Assembly (NCBI GenBank): GCA_900538885.1
Contig: UQAI01000013.1
Location: 1 to 33,111 of the forward strand
DNA: 33,111 nucleotides
Direction of reading: 5' to 3'
Source: an uncultured Mollicutes bacterium
GTDB lineage: Bacteria > Bacillota_I > Bacilli_A > ML615J-28 > CAG-313
Part shown: positions 15,962-25,175 of the stretch, piece by piece
How positions within the stretch are numbered: the stretch's first letter is position 1
Layout of the letters: each line of letters starts with the position of its first letter
The notes under the pieces: model-generated
Database searches by the model: none
Seen by the model: the letters and a program-made list of their open reading frames with translations, nothing else
What the model was told of the DNA's origin: nothing
Position numbers and translations under genes: made by a program

Positions 15962-17389
15962 ATGAAAAAGTTTTTAATGTTATTAGTTGTTTTAGGTTCT
16001 CTATTCGCAATCGCAAGTTGTGGAGGTAACCCAACCCCAAAACCAGAAGAAGAAATTAACGTTGTTCCACTAGATACTAATAAAGAAATTAGTATTGAAT
16101 TCTGGCATGCAATGGGACAAGTAAACCAAGAAATTATTGCAAGAATTATTGAAAATTTCCAAACAAGATATCCAAATATTAAAGTTACACAAGTTTCACT
16201 TGGTGACTATACAACTTTAAGAGATACTATTACAAATGGTATCGCAGCTGATGAAATTCCTACAGTAGCACAAACATATCCTGACCATGTTGCTCTATAT
16301 ATTGATGGTACAGTAGCAAGAGGTTTAGATCCTTATATTAATTCTACTCTTGAACAAACATTAGCAAATGGCGAAACAGAAAGAATCGGTCTAACAAAAA
16401 GCGAACAAGAACAATATATCGATGGTTTCTGGGCTGAAGGAACTGTATATGATTCAAAAGGTACAATGTACAGTGTTCCATTCAATAAATCAACAGAAGT
16501 ATTATATTACAATAAAACAATGTTTGATAAATATGGTTGGAGCGTTCCTAAAACTTGGGATGATGTAGCAAACATTTCTGAAAAATTTAGACAAACTACT
16601 GAATGTGCAACACTAAAAAATGATGGTAAAGCAGTAGCAGGTTTCTCTTATGACTCAGAATCAAACTTATTCATCACTTTAACTCAACAATGGGGTGGAG
16701 AATATACTAAGTTTGATAAAAATAGCAAAGGTGTTTATGCATTTAACAACAACGAATCTAAAGCAGCAATCCGCTGGTATAAAGAACAAAGTGATAAAGG
16801 TAATCTAAAAACTACTACATTCTTTGGCACTAACTATTCATCAGATGCATTTAAAGCAGGACAAATCGTTATGACTCTTGGTTCAAGTGCAGGTGCTTCA
16901 TACAACGTTCCAAGTGATGGTTCATTTGAAGTTGGTGTAGCAGCATATCCACAAAAAGATTTAAATAATCCACAAGTAATTCAACAAGGTACAAACGTTA
17001 CATTATTCAAACGTCAAGATGCTCAAGAAGAACTTGCAGGATGGTTATTTATGAAGTTCTTAACAAATTATGAATCAGCATTAGATTGGTGTACAAGTAC
17101 TTCTTACTTCCCAATTAGAAAAGATGTTTTAAATTCAGATGATTATCAAAATCATATTTCAGGTAAAATGGTTGATGGTGATGGTAACATCATTTACAAA
17201 CCAACAACTCAAAATTTAGCTCAAAAAGTTGGTCTAGAACAACAAGATTGGTTCTATACAAGTATTGCATTCCGTGGTTCAAGTAAAGCACGTGATGAAG
17301 TAGCTACATTAGTACAAAGTGTTTTATATCAAAACGTTGATATTGATAAAGCTTATAGTGATACAATCGACGCTATCTTATATTCATAA
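15962..17389 (+). CDS. Extracellular solute-binding lipoprotein, family 1
   Basis: The 475-residue protein has a lipoprotein signal (MKKFLMLLVVLGSLFAIASC, lipidated Cys20), a short Pro/Glu linker, then a family 1 solute-binding fold. The family pattern ISIEFWHAMGQVNQEIIARI and later YSVPFNKSTEVLYYNKTMFD and PKTWDDV are characteristic. It should capture the substrate outside the membrane and deliver it to the two permeases encoded just before it. Length is somewhat above the usual 420-440. AGGAG lies 6 bases before the ATG. The family covers oligosaccharides and glycerol-3-phosphate; specificity is unknown. The nuclease gene next door makes a nucleic-acid-derived ligand possible but unproven. 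Confidence 0.92.
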   Translation: MKKFLMLLVVLGSLFAIASCGGNPTPKPEEEINVVPLDTNKEISIEFWHAMGQVNQEIIARIIENFQTRYPNIKVTQVSLGDYTTLRDTITNGIAADEIPTVAQTYPDHVALYIDGTVARGLDPYINSTLEQTLANGETERIGLTKSEQEQYIDGFWAEGTVYDSKGTMYSVPFNKSTEVLYYNKTMFDKYGWSVPKTWDDVANISEKFRQTTECATLKNDGKAVAGFSYDSESNLFITLTQQWGGEYTKFDKNSKGVYAFNNNESKAAIRWYKEQSDKGNLKTTTFFGTNYSSDAFKAGQIVMTLGSSAGASYNVPSDGSFEVGVAAYPQKDLNNPQVIQQGTNVTLFKRQDAQEELAGWLFMKFLTNYESALDWCTSTSYFPIRKDVLNSDDYQNHISGKMVDGDGNIIYKPTTQNLAQKVGLEQQDWFYTSIAFRGSSKARDEVATLVQSVLYQNVDIDKAYSDTIDAILYS

Positions 17390-17421
17390 TTTGAATATTA
17401 AGCGTAATAGGTAAAAATAAA

Positions 17422-18927
17422 ATGAAAAAGAAAATAATATCAATTATCCTTGCTATTGTTTTCCTATTTACAATAACAAGTTGTGTTAACAAAAAAGAAT
17501 ACACCGCTACTTTCAATGCTAATGGCGGTAAAGTAAACGGTTCAGAATATTATGAAATAAAATTTAAGGAAAATGCAGGGTTATTAGAATTTCCTGTTGC
17601 AACAAGAGCGGGATATCGATTCGTTGGTTGGTATTTAGATGGCGAGTTAATTACAGCTATTGATAAGACCGCAAATACAGATGTTGAATTAAAAGCCGAA
17701 TGGGAAGAGTATACATTTACTACTCCTGTTACAGATCGTGTAAAATTAACAGCAGACTATGAAGGCAAAGATTATTATGAAGATGGTATTGGTGTTGTAA
17801 CTGTTCAACAATTTGTTGATGGCGATACTACAATATTTAAGAGTGGAAGTAGAACTATTACAATACGTTATATAGGAATTGATACACCTGAATCAACATA
17901 CAAAGTTGATCCTTGGGGATATTCTGCTTCTAATTACACAAAAGAAGTTTTAAAAAATGCTAAAACAATAGTATTACAAACAGACAACGGCAAACCAGGT
18001 AAAGATCCAGAAAATGTTGATACAACAGGAAATAGACATCTTGCTTGGGTATGGGCCGATGGTAGATTATTAAACTTACAAATTGTTGAAGTTGGCTTAG
18101 CTAATAGTAAGGCTAGCGCTACAACATATGATTCAGAATTTATTGATGCTATTAAACCTCTTATTGCTGCAAAAGTTAGAATTTATGGTCAAGATGATCC
18201 TGACTATGATTACTCTAAAGATTATATTGATATGAATTTAAAAGAAGTTCATGAAAAATATGGAACTCCTGAAGCAATCCTTGATAAAAAGGACGCAGGT
18301 AAAAAGATTCGTGTTCATGGTGTTGTTTCAAGAAAAATAGGCTCTGGCTCAGCTTTCTTACAACAAACATTAGATGGACAAACTTATGGAATTTACCTAT
18401 ATGGTGGTTATACTGAAAATAACAAATTACAACAAGGTTATTCTGTAATCGTTTCAGGAACAGTTGGTTATTATAACGGCTGTTTACAAATTTCAAGTGT
18501 TACATCATCAAAGATTAAAATTCAATCATATTATGCTCAAGAAGAAATAAAAATAAATGAAGTTACTAATATTAAAGACTATGTAGCGAATGAACAAAAC
18601 ATAGGAAATATTTTAAAAATAACAACTTCATTAACAATCATTGATTATTATGATGCTAAGAATGAAAAGAGCAATGCAATAACCCTTTATGCATCATATA
18701 CTGATGAAAACAATCAAACACAAAAAATCCAAATACGTATTGATAATAATGTCACTCTAAGAGATGATGAGGGACAAAGAATTGATACAGGTGCTTATTT
18801 TGTGGGCAAAACATTTAAATCATTAACATGTATAATGGGATATTATGATCCTTCAGATAATAATGTTCATGATGGTACTGTTCAAATGATGATAACTCAA
18901 ATGAAAGATATTGAGTTTGTTGATTAA
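17422..18927 (+). CDS. Secreted thermonuclease-type lipoprotein with InlB-like repeat and OB-fold domain
   Basis: The 501-residue lipoprotein (ITSC, Cys21) carries an InlB/Flg_new-type repeat (about 25-95: YTATFNANGGKVNG and GYRFVGWYLDGE). A staphylococcal-nuclease domain (about 120-255) follows, then a YhcR-like OB-fold (about 285-375) containing YYNGCLQI (350-357), then about 125 further residues. The nuclease residues are all present. Asp135 matches Asp21 of the staphylococcal enzyme, Arg149 matches Arg35, Asp154-Thr155-Pro-Glu157 match Asp40, Thr41 and Glu43, and Arg205 matches Arg87. It should be a calcium-dependent surface enzyme cutting DNA or RNA. Its ribosome-binding site is weak. 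It follows the binding protein by 32 bases with no terminator. Confidence 0.88.
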   Translation: MKKKIISIILAIVFLFTITSCVNKKEYTATFNANGGKVNGSEYYEIKFKENAGLLEFPVATRAGYRFVGWYLDGELITAIDKTANTDVELKAEWEEYTFTTPVTDRVKLTADYEGKDYYEDGIGVVTVQQFVDGDTTIFKSGSRTITIRYIGIDTPESTYKVDPWGYSASNYTKEVLKNAKTIVLQTDNGKPGKDPENVDTTGNRHLAWVWADGRLLNLQIVEVGLANSKASATTYDSEFIDAIKPLIAAKVRIYGQDDPDYDYSKDYIDMNLKEVHEKYGTPEAILDKKDAGKKIRVHGVVSRKIGSGSAFLQQTLDGQTYGIYLYGGYTENNKLQQGYSVIVSGTVGYYNGCLQISSVTSSKIKIQSYYAQEEIKINEVTNIKDYVANEQNIGNILKITTSLTIIDYYDAKNEKSNAITLYASYTDENNQTQKIQIRIDNNVTLRDDEGQRIDTGAYFVGKTFKSLTCIMGYYDPSDNNVHDGTVQMMITQMKDIEFVD

Positions 18928-18999
18928 TTTATTTAGGTATTAATTAACTTATTTAAAAATTAATATAAAATAACATACAATATAGGAGGAAAAGAACGT

Positions 19000-21900
19000 A
19001 TGTCTCTTACCAAACTTGGTAAAAAAATGTTAGGCTTTATTGCATTAGTTGCTTTAGTTTTTACATTATTTAGTTGTAATAACAATGTTAACAGTGATAA
19101 AGCTGAAAAGAAAGCTGCTGCTGAAAAGAATGCTACTACAATTTATGAACAATTATTGTGGGACGATTCAGCAATGAAAGATATTACAAGCAATTTAACT
19201 CTTGTTACAAAAACAAGATTTGCTGATACAACTGTTGCTTGGGCTAGTGATCATCCAGATATCATCAATCCTGAAACTGGTAAAGTTACTGTTCCAACAC
19301 CAGAACATGAAGATGCTACATTAGTAGATCAAAGTAATCCAGAAGGTTCAAAACATGTAAAAGTTAAATTAACTGCTACAATTTCTACAGAATATACATA
19401 TACAGAAAACGATAAAGAAAAAACTGGTACAGTTACAAAGAAAAAAGAATTCAATTTCACAGTATTATGTGTTGCTGAAATTCCTGCTGTTACTATTGCT
19501 GATGCAAAAGCCGCAGCATATCAATATATCTATGAAGAAAAAGGCGTAGAAAAAGGCTTAGTTTCTAATAGTAGTGTTGTTTATAAAACTACAGTTTATG
19601 GTGTTGTTACTACTAAATTAAATGCAGAAGGCACTGGCCAATTCATGATTCATGACGGAACTGCTGGTATTTATGTATACAATAACAAAGTAGATGTTAA
19701 AGTTGGCGATACAGTAAGAGTTACAGGTAATATTTACTCTTATTATGGAAGCTTACAAATTGGTTCTGAAATCATCGTTGAAGTTGTTGATGATCGTGGT
19801 ATAGAAGTTCCTGCTCATACTGAAATTTCAGTTGACACTTGGGAAAAAACATGGAACGAAAATCTTCCAGTTGGTTACCTTGGCGGAAATCTTTATAAGA
19901 TTTATGCTAAACTTGAAGAAGGATCAAATGGTAAGACTTCTGATGAATTCAAATTAGTAGACCCTACCACTGGTGAAGTTGCATGGATTTATTACAAATC
20001 TTATAATGCTGATCAAAAAGAAATCTTAAAATCATATGTTGGTAAATATGTTAACATTACAGGTGTTACTTATGATAGAGACTCACGTCTTTTAAAGAAC
20101 CATTTATTATGGGATGGCGGAATTGAAGAAGCTGCAGCTCCATCACTAGATGATGAAACAAAAGCAAATTTAGTTAAAGCATTACTTGAAGATTTATCAG
20201 GTGATTACGCAGCTGGATCTTCATTAGCATTACCAAATGAAAATCAAGAATATAACGCAACAATCGTATGGAATATTCCTGCGGATGCTCCATATAAAGA
20301 TGGCAAATTCTCAATCGTTGAAGTTGATACTCCATTTACTGCAACAGCAGAAATTAAAGTTGGTGAAGCAACCGTCACTGCAACAGTTAAATTTACAGTT
20401 AAAAAGTTAAATAAAGTTGCTGTTGAAGACGCTGTTAAACTTGAAAAAGGTTCAGTAGTTAAACTTGCTGGTACTGTTGAAGTCGTATTTAGTTCTTACA
20501 ATAACTATTACTTAAAAGACAATACAGGCTCAATTTTAGTTTATGTTAGAGCTAAAAATGGTATCACAGTTAATGGCGAAACTAAGATGTTAAAACCTGG
20601 TGATAAAGTTGAATTTATCGGTATCGTTGGTTATTTCAATGGTACACCTCAAATTACTGAAATCGTTTCTTATACTTCTTATGAAGAAGGAACATGGAAA
20701 ATTGATGCTCCAAAAGAAGTTACATTTGCAGAACTTAAAGCATTTACAGCTGCAGACGCCCCTTATGGACAATATCTAATGATTCGTGGTGTTGTTGCTT
20801 CTGATGGTGATTATGTTGTATTAAAAGAATCTACAGCATCTGATGCAATTTCAATTAGTTTATACTATTCTACAATTCCTGATAAAGTTGCTGCAGTAAA
20901 AGATACTGACACTGAAGTTACAATCTTTGCTTACTACTATGGTAATTCAAAGGCAGATTATACAGGTGCAATCCGTGTTATCTTTGCAGGTCGTGATGGT
21001 GAATATTTTGTTGGTGATGAACAAGTAATTATTCCTGAACCAAGCACAAAAGTTATCGTTACTGATCCTGAAGTTGGTGTTGCATATAATCTAATGGTTA
21101 TCCAAAAGAAGTTAGAAGGTAAAGAATTATACTTCTCTGGTTCAATGTCAGGTAATTTCCTTGCAACATCAGAAAATGATTATGAAGCTGCTAAAGTTTA
21201 TCTTGAAGCATGCGAAGGCGGATTCCATTTCTATTATTTAGAAGGCGAAACTAAAAAATACATTGAAGTATTTATGAATGATAGTGGTAAAAACCAAATT
21301 AGAGTCGCTGATACAGCTACTACAGTTTGGACATTCGATGCAGAATTACAAACATTAGTTACTACAATCGATGGTACATCATATTATTTAGGTACTTATG
21401 GAACTTTTACAACATTTAGTTCAAGTAAAACAAGTTATGCTAAAACATCATTTGTTGGTCACTTATATAAAGCTTCAAATGCAGTTGCTCCAGACCCAGA
21501 TCCAAAACCTGAAATTAAAACTGAATTCCCAGTTAAATCATTTGAAGAACTTGGCAATTTAGTTCCTGAAGTAGGAAATACAACAGATGAAAAATACTAT
21601 GTAGCAGGCTACGTTAAATCAATCGAAAATCCTACATATGGAAATATGACACTTGAAGATAAAGATGGAAATACATTTGTCGTTTATGGTTTATATGACC
21701 TTACTGGTAAAGTACGTTTTGATGCTATGAAATCTGATAAACCAGTTGTTGGTGATATCGTTGTTGTTTATGGTGTTATGACAAACTATAACGGTACAAA
21801 AGAAATGAAAAATGGTTGGTTAGTACAATTAGGTGAAAAAGTTCTTGAAGAAGAAGTAAAACCAGAACCAAACGAAAATGAAGTAACACTTGATTTTACA

Positions 21901-22257
21901 AATCAAGGATACCAAAATAAAGCAGAAGTAACTTCCCTTACAATAGATGGTGTAACAATTACTTTTGATAAAGGTACAAATAAAAATGCTCCAAAATATT
22001 ATGATAATGGTGCAGCAATCCGTGTATATGGTAGTAATACATTTACTATTTCAAGTACAAAGACAATAATTTCGATAAAACTTATTTTTGGTAGTAATGA
22101 TGGCACTAACGAAATAACTTCAGATCCTAATACATTTACAACAGATACATGGCAAGGAAGTAGTACAAAAGTAGTATTTACAGTAGGTGGAACAAAAGGT
22201 AATAGAAGATTACAAAGTATTGTTGTAACTTTCGCTAATTCTCAAACTGAAGAGTAA
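19000..22257 (+). CDS. Large multidomain surface lipoprotein with OB-like repeats and bacterial Ig-like domains
   Basis: The 1085-residue lipoprotein (LFSC, Cys26) appears to contain two Ig-like regions (about 48-155 and 385-475). At least three OB-like modules carry the motif Y-[YF]-N/G-G-x-x-Q/E: YYGSLQI (248-254), YFNGTPQI (545-552) and NYNGTKEM (929-936). A region near 690-825 is of unknown fold, and a C-terminal beta domain (about 960-1080) begins DFTNQGYQNKAEV. I see no nuclease active site. The OB modules match the one in the nuclease encoded just before, suggesting that both bind the same ligand, perhaps nucleic acid. A strong AGGAGG precedes the ATG, and the gene closes the ABC-nuclease operon. 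Confidence 0.8.
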   Translation: MSLTKLGKKMLGFIALVALVFTLFSCNNNVNSDKAEKKAAAEKNATTIYEQLLWDDSAMKDITSNLTLVTKTRFADTTVAWASDHPDIINPETGKVTVPTPEHEDATLVDQSNPEGSKHVKVKLTATISTEYTYTENDKEKTGTVTKKKEFNFTVLCVAEIPAVTIADAKAAAYQYIYEEKGVEKGLVSNSSVVYKTTVYGVVTTKLNAEGTGQFMIHDGTAGIYVYNNKVDVKVGDTVRVTGNIYSYYGSLQIGSEIIVEVVDDRGIEVPAHTEISVDTWEKTWNENLPVGYLGGNLYKIYAKLEEGSNGKTSDEFKLVDPTTGEVAWIYYKSYNADQKEILKSYVGKYVNITGVTYDRDSRLLKNHLLWDGGIEEAAAPSLDDETKANLVKALLEDLSGDYAAGSSLALPNENQEYNATIVWNIPADAPYKDGKFSIVEVDTPFTATAEIKVGEATVTATVKFTVKKLNKVAVEDAVKLEKGSVVKLAGTVEVVFSSYNNYYLKDNTGSILVYVRAKNGITVNGETKMLKPGDKVEFIGIVGYFNGTPQITEIVSYTSYEEGTWKIDAPKEVTFAELKAFTAADAPYGQYLMIRGVVASDGDYVVLKESTASDAISISLYYSTIPDKVAAVKDTDTEVTIFAYYYGNSKADYTGAIRVIFAGRDGEYFVGDEQVIIPEPSTKVIVTDPEVGVAYNLMVIQKKLEGKELYFSGSMSGNFLATSENDYEAAKVYLEACEGGFHFYYLEGETKKYIEVFMNDSGKNQIRVADTATTVWTFDAELQTLVTTIDGTSYYLGTYGTFTTFSSSKTSYAKTSFVGHLYKASNAVAPDPDPKPEIKTEFPVKSFEELGNLVPEVGNTTDEKYYVAGYVKSIENPTYGNMTLEDKDGNTFVVYGLYDLTGKVRFDAMKSDKPVVGDIVVVYGVMTNYNGTKEMKNGWLVQLGEKVLEEEVKPEPNENEVTLDFTNQGYQNKAEVTSLTIDGVTITFDKGTNKNAPKYYDNGAAIRVYGSNTFTISSTKTIISIKLIFGSNDGTNEITSDPNTFTTDTWQGSSTKVVFTVGGTKGNRRLQSIVVTFANSQTEE

Positions 22258-22267
22258 TCAATTTTAG

Positions 22268-22378
22268 TTATATCATATTACATTTACAATAACTGTTCAA
22301 GATGCTGCGAATTCAATTGGTTTCACTCTTGATTCACAAATTAGAACTAAGAAGATTACAATTGTATTTGAAGGCTAA
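22268..22378 (+). pseudogene. Remnant of a second C-terminal beta domain, out of frame
   Basis: Right after the stop codon of the large lipoprotein, another frame reads ITFTITVQDAANSIGF and ends KKITIVFEG before a TAA at 22376-22378. The pattern is that of the closing beta strands of an adhesin-like C-terminal domain, and parallels the end of the upstream protein (VFTVGGTKGNRR and LQSIVVTF). It has no start codon or ribosome-binding site, and TAG at 22265 blocks the frame upstream. The simplest reading is the tail of a paralogue left by deletion or by C-terminal replacement. Confidence 0.5.
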
Positions 22379-22392
22379 TAATCAATAAAATT

Positions 22393-22425
22393 GGCTACTG
22401 AGAATTTCTCAGTAGTCTTTTTATT
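22393..22425 (+). terminator. Terminator of the ABC-nuclease operon
   Basis: A 10-bp stem with one G-U pair (22393-22402 with 22408-22417), 5-base loop, followed by TTTTTATTTT. It lies after the pseudogene tail, suggesting the fragment shared the operon's original 3' end. Confidence 0.88.
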
Positions 22426-22453
22426 TTGAAAAAAGTCAAGGATGTGTTATAAT
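22426..22453 (+). promoter_or_regulatory. Promoter of nrnA-nrnA-surE
   Basis: -35 TTGAAA (22426-22431), 16-base spacer, extended -10 TGT-TATAAT (22445-22453). GGAGGT at 22464-22469 follows and lies 8 bases before ATG 22477. Confidence 0.75.
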
Positions 22454-22476
22454 AAACTATCACGGAGGTATTGATA

Positions 22477-23421
22477 ATGTATCAAGATATATATAATGCG
22501 ATAAATGAAAATAATAAAATAATTATCCACAGACACTCAAAACCTGATGGTGATGCACTAGGATCGCAACTGGGCCTAAAAGAGGCTATAATTTCAACAT
22601 TTCCAGAAAAAAGTGTATTTGTAGTTGGTGATATGAATGAACGTTATTCTTGGATGGGAAATATGGATCAAATTGATGATGCAGAGTATACTGATGCACT
22701 AGTAATAATCGTTGATTGTGGTAGTGAAAAATTAATAAATGATGAAAGATATAAATTAGGGCACCAACTAATAAAAATAGATCACCACATACCTCAAGGT
22801 GAATATGGGGATATTGTTCATGTTGATACTTCTTTTGAAAGTTGTGCAGGAATAATTGCGGAAATGGTATTTAAGATGAAAATGAAGATATCAGATTTAG
22901 GAGCATCACTATTATTCACAGGCATAGTTACTGATAGTGGTAGGTTTAGATATTCAAGCGCAAATGCTAAAACATATAGTATTGTAAGTAAACTAATGAA
23001 ACATAAAATAGATACTGAATATATATATAACAAATTATATACTGAAAAACTTGCTACAGTAAAACTAAGAGCATACCTTACTACACAATTTAAAATGACT
23101 CCAAATGGTGTAGGCTATCTAATAAACACCAAGGAGGATGTAGAAAAGTATAATGCTACTGTTTTCGATATATCTAGAGGTATGGTAAATATCATGGCAG
23201 GAATTGAAGAAATAAAAGTATGGGCTAATTTCACGGAAGATGTGGATGGAAAAGTTTATGCCGAAATTAGATCAAGTGGCTTAAATATAAATCAAGTAGC
23301 AGTTAAATTTGGTGGTGGCGGCCATCTTCAAGCTAGTGGCTGCACAATTGATAATTTAGATATGATTAATAGTGTAATTGAAGAGTTAAATAAAGTAGTA
23401 AAAGGAGAAACAAATGTTTAA
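22477..23421 (+). CDS. DHH/DHHA1 phosphoesterase, NrnA-like (first copy)
   Basis: The 314-residue protein has the DHH-family metal ligands: His-x-x-PDGDALG (Asp24 and Asp26), IVDCG (Asp80) and DHH (102-104). The DHHA1 domain carries FGGGGHLQASG (about 278-288). NrnA-type enzymes remove nucleotides from very short oligonucleotides and dephosphorylate pAp, in the cytoplasm with Mn. Start at ATG 22477 rather than the in-frame TTG at 22471, from GGAGGT spacing. The next gene is a paralogue that overlaps it by 8 bases. The pair was probably made by tandem duplication and then diverged, since the two share architecture but differ at most positions. Confidence 0.9.
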   Translation: MYQDIYNAINENNKIIIHRHSKPDGDALGSQLGLKEAIISTFPEKSVFVVGDMNERYSWMGNMDQIDDAEYTDALVIIVDCGSEKLINDERYKLGHQLIKIDHHIPQGEYGDIVHVDTSFESCAGIIAEMVFKMKMKISDLGASLLFTGIVTDSGRFRYSSANAKTYSIVSKLMKHKIDTEYIYNKLYTEKLATVKLRAYLTTQFKMTPNGVGYLINTKEDVEKYNATVFDISRGMVNIMAGIEEIKVWANFTEDVDGKVYAEIRSSGLNINQVAVKFGGGGHLQASGCTIDNLDMINSVIEELNKVVKGETNV

Positions 23422-24424
23422 TAAAATACTAGAACAGATTAAAAAATATGATACAATTATTATTCACCGTCATGTAAGACCGGATGGAGATTGCATAGGA
23501 ACTCAACAAGGGTTAAAAAAATACTTAAAACATAACTTTCCAAACAAGCATATATATGCTGTTGGTGATGAAATACCTGCATACCTTGCACCATATGGTG
23601 AAAATGATATAATTGATGATAGTGTATATAAAGACGCTTTAGTAATAGTAGTAGATACATCTTTAGAAAAACGTATTTGTGATGAAAGATATAAATTAGG
23701 AAAGTATATTATTAAAATTGATCATCATGATGATTCACCTGATTATGGAAATTTAATATATGTTGATCCGACATCGCCCGCTTGTGCATCAATCATGACA
23801 AGTATCTTTAAACAATGGGAACAAGACGGATTAGAACTTACACTTGATGCTGCAAAATGCTTGTTTCTTGGCATTATAACTGATACAGGTAGATTCAGAT
23901 ATCGTGGAGTTACAAGTGAAACATTATCTAACGCAGGATGGCTATTAGATAAAGGCATTGATACTGAGGATATATATCCAGGTTTATATGTAAAAGATGC
24001 TAAAACGCTAGAACTTGAAGGATACGTATATAATCATTTTAAAATAACTCCAAATGGTGTAGCTTATATATATTTCACTAAACAAGTAATGGAACGTTTC
24101 CAAGTAACAAAAGAAGATGCGGCGAATTTAGTTAACACATTAGATTCAATAAAAGGTTCGCTTATTTGGGTCGCATTTGTAGACCAAATGTTACCAAAAC
24201 CAGAAGTAGTATTAAATAAAAAAGAATCTCCCGATAAAGAGATTAGAGTCCGAATTAGATCTAGATTTATTTCAATTAATGAAGTTGCAACACATTATCG
24301 TGGTGGAGGACATTTACAAGCTGCAGGAGCAACAATTTATTCTAAAACAGAAATGAAAAAACTATTAGAAGAATTAGATCAAACGTTATATGCATACAAG
24401 AATGAACATCCGGAGGCTTTTTAA
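23414..24424 (+). CDS. DHH/DHHA1 phosphoesterase, NrnA-like (second copy)
   Basis: The 336-residue protein repeats the architecture of its neighbour: HRHVRPDGDCIGT (Asp24, Asp26), VVDTS, DHH (103-105) and RGGGHLQAAGATI in DHHA1 (Gly297-His300). It differs by an insertion before the last motif (PKPEVVLNKKESPDKEIRVR) and by Cys in place of Ala after GD. It probably also hydrolyses nanoRNA, pAp or a related dinucleotide, and may have a different preference from the first copy. It overlaps the upstream gene by 8 bases, and its stop codon overlaps the surE ATG by one base, so the three are translated together. Confidence 0.9.
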   Translation: MFNKILEQIKKYDTIIIHRHVRPDGDCIGTQQGLKKYLKHNFPNKHIYAVGDEIPAYLAPYGENDIIDDSVYKDALVIVVDTSLEKRICDERYKLGKYIIKIDHHDDSPDYGNLIYVDPTSPACASIMTSIFKQWEQDGLELTLDAAKCLFLGIITDTGRFRYRGVTSETLSNAGWLLDKGIDTEDIYPGLYVKDAKTLELEGYVYNHFKITPNGVAYIYFTKQVMERFQVTKEDAANLVNTLDSIKGSLIWVAFVDQMLPKPEVVLNKKESPDKEIRVRIRSRFISINEVATHYRGGGHLQAAGATIYSKTEMKKLLEELDQTLYAYKNEHPEAF

Positions 24425-25140
24425 TGAACTTTCTAGTTGTAAATGATGATGGCGTAAAAGCAGAGGGAATAAAAATTCTTGTTGAAAAACTTAAACCTTA
24501 TGCAAAAAGGATTGTAGTGGTTGCACCTAAAAATGAGATGTCAGCAAATTCACATGCATTGACTATTAAAAGTGGATTAATGATGGAAAAATGTAAAGAT
24601 ATATGTGATGGAGTGGATACATATTCATTAAATGGAACACCGAGTGATTGTGTAGTATATGCTATAAATGAATTAAACTTAGATATTGATGTTGTTGCAT
24701 CGGGTATTAATCGTGGTTATAATGTCGGTGATGATATTGTTTATTCAGGAACTGTTGCGGCAGCGGCAGAAGGGTTAATGAAGGGCAAAATAGCAATGGC
24801 GTTTTCATGTAAATATGATAGCTTTGATGGAGCTAAATATATAGATGAGGTAATGAAATATTTAATAAATACCAAGATGCTAGATGAAAAAGTAATATGG
24901 AATATAAATTTACCTGCGACATCCAAAGGCATAAAAATTACACATCAAGCCAAAAGTACATATAAAACAATATATGAAAAAAGAGAAGATAATCTTTTCT
25001 ATTCAGTTTGTGATACAACAGCACCTTTATTAGATGAACCTAATGGCGACATTCAAACTATTAAGCTTGGATATATATCTATTAGTCCTCTAACTTTTAA
25101 TATGACAGTGTTTGATATATATAATAAATATCATAAATAA
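24424..25140 (+). CDS. surE: 5'/3'-nucleotidase SurE
   Basis: The 238-residue protein begins MNFLVVNDDGVKAEGIKIL, with the metal-binding Asp8-Asp9 of SurE. It also has APKNEMSANSHALTI (the conserved Ser loop), NGTPSDCV (70-77) and SGINRGYNVGDDIVYSGTVA. SurE releases phosphate from nucleoside 5'- and 3'-monophosphates. Coupled to two NrnA-like enzymes, it would complete a route from short oligonucleotides to mononucleotides and nucleosides. Length is slightly short but all motifs are present. The TAATG junction with the upstream gene shows tight coupling. Confidence 0.94.
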   Translation: MNFLVVNDDGVKAEGIKILVEKLKPYAKRIVVVAPKNEMSANSHALTIKSGLMMEKCKDICDGVDTYSLNGTPSDCVVYAINELNLDIDVVASGINRGYNVGDDIVYSGTVAAAAEGLMKGKIAMAFSCKYDSFDGAKYIDEVMKYLINTKMLDEKVIWNINLPATSKGIKITHQAKSTYKTIYEKREDNLFYSVCDTTAPLLDEPNGDIQTIKLGYISISPLTFNMTVFDIYNKYHK

Positions 25141-25175
25141 AAATCTTCATCATATAATTATGAGGGGGGATATAT

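Noticed and set aside
18953..18981. Separate promoter for the 1085-residue lipoprotein (TTAAAA-17-TACAAT)
   Set aside because: The predicted start would fall inside the AGGAGG ribosome-binding site, leaving no usable leader.
12840..22257. Horizontally acquired island
   Set aside because: No transposase, integrase, tRNA junction or direct repeats flank it, and base composition resembles the neighbours.
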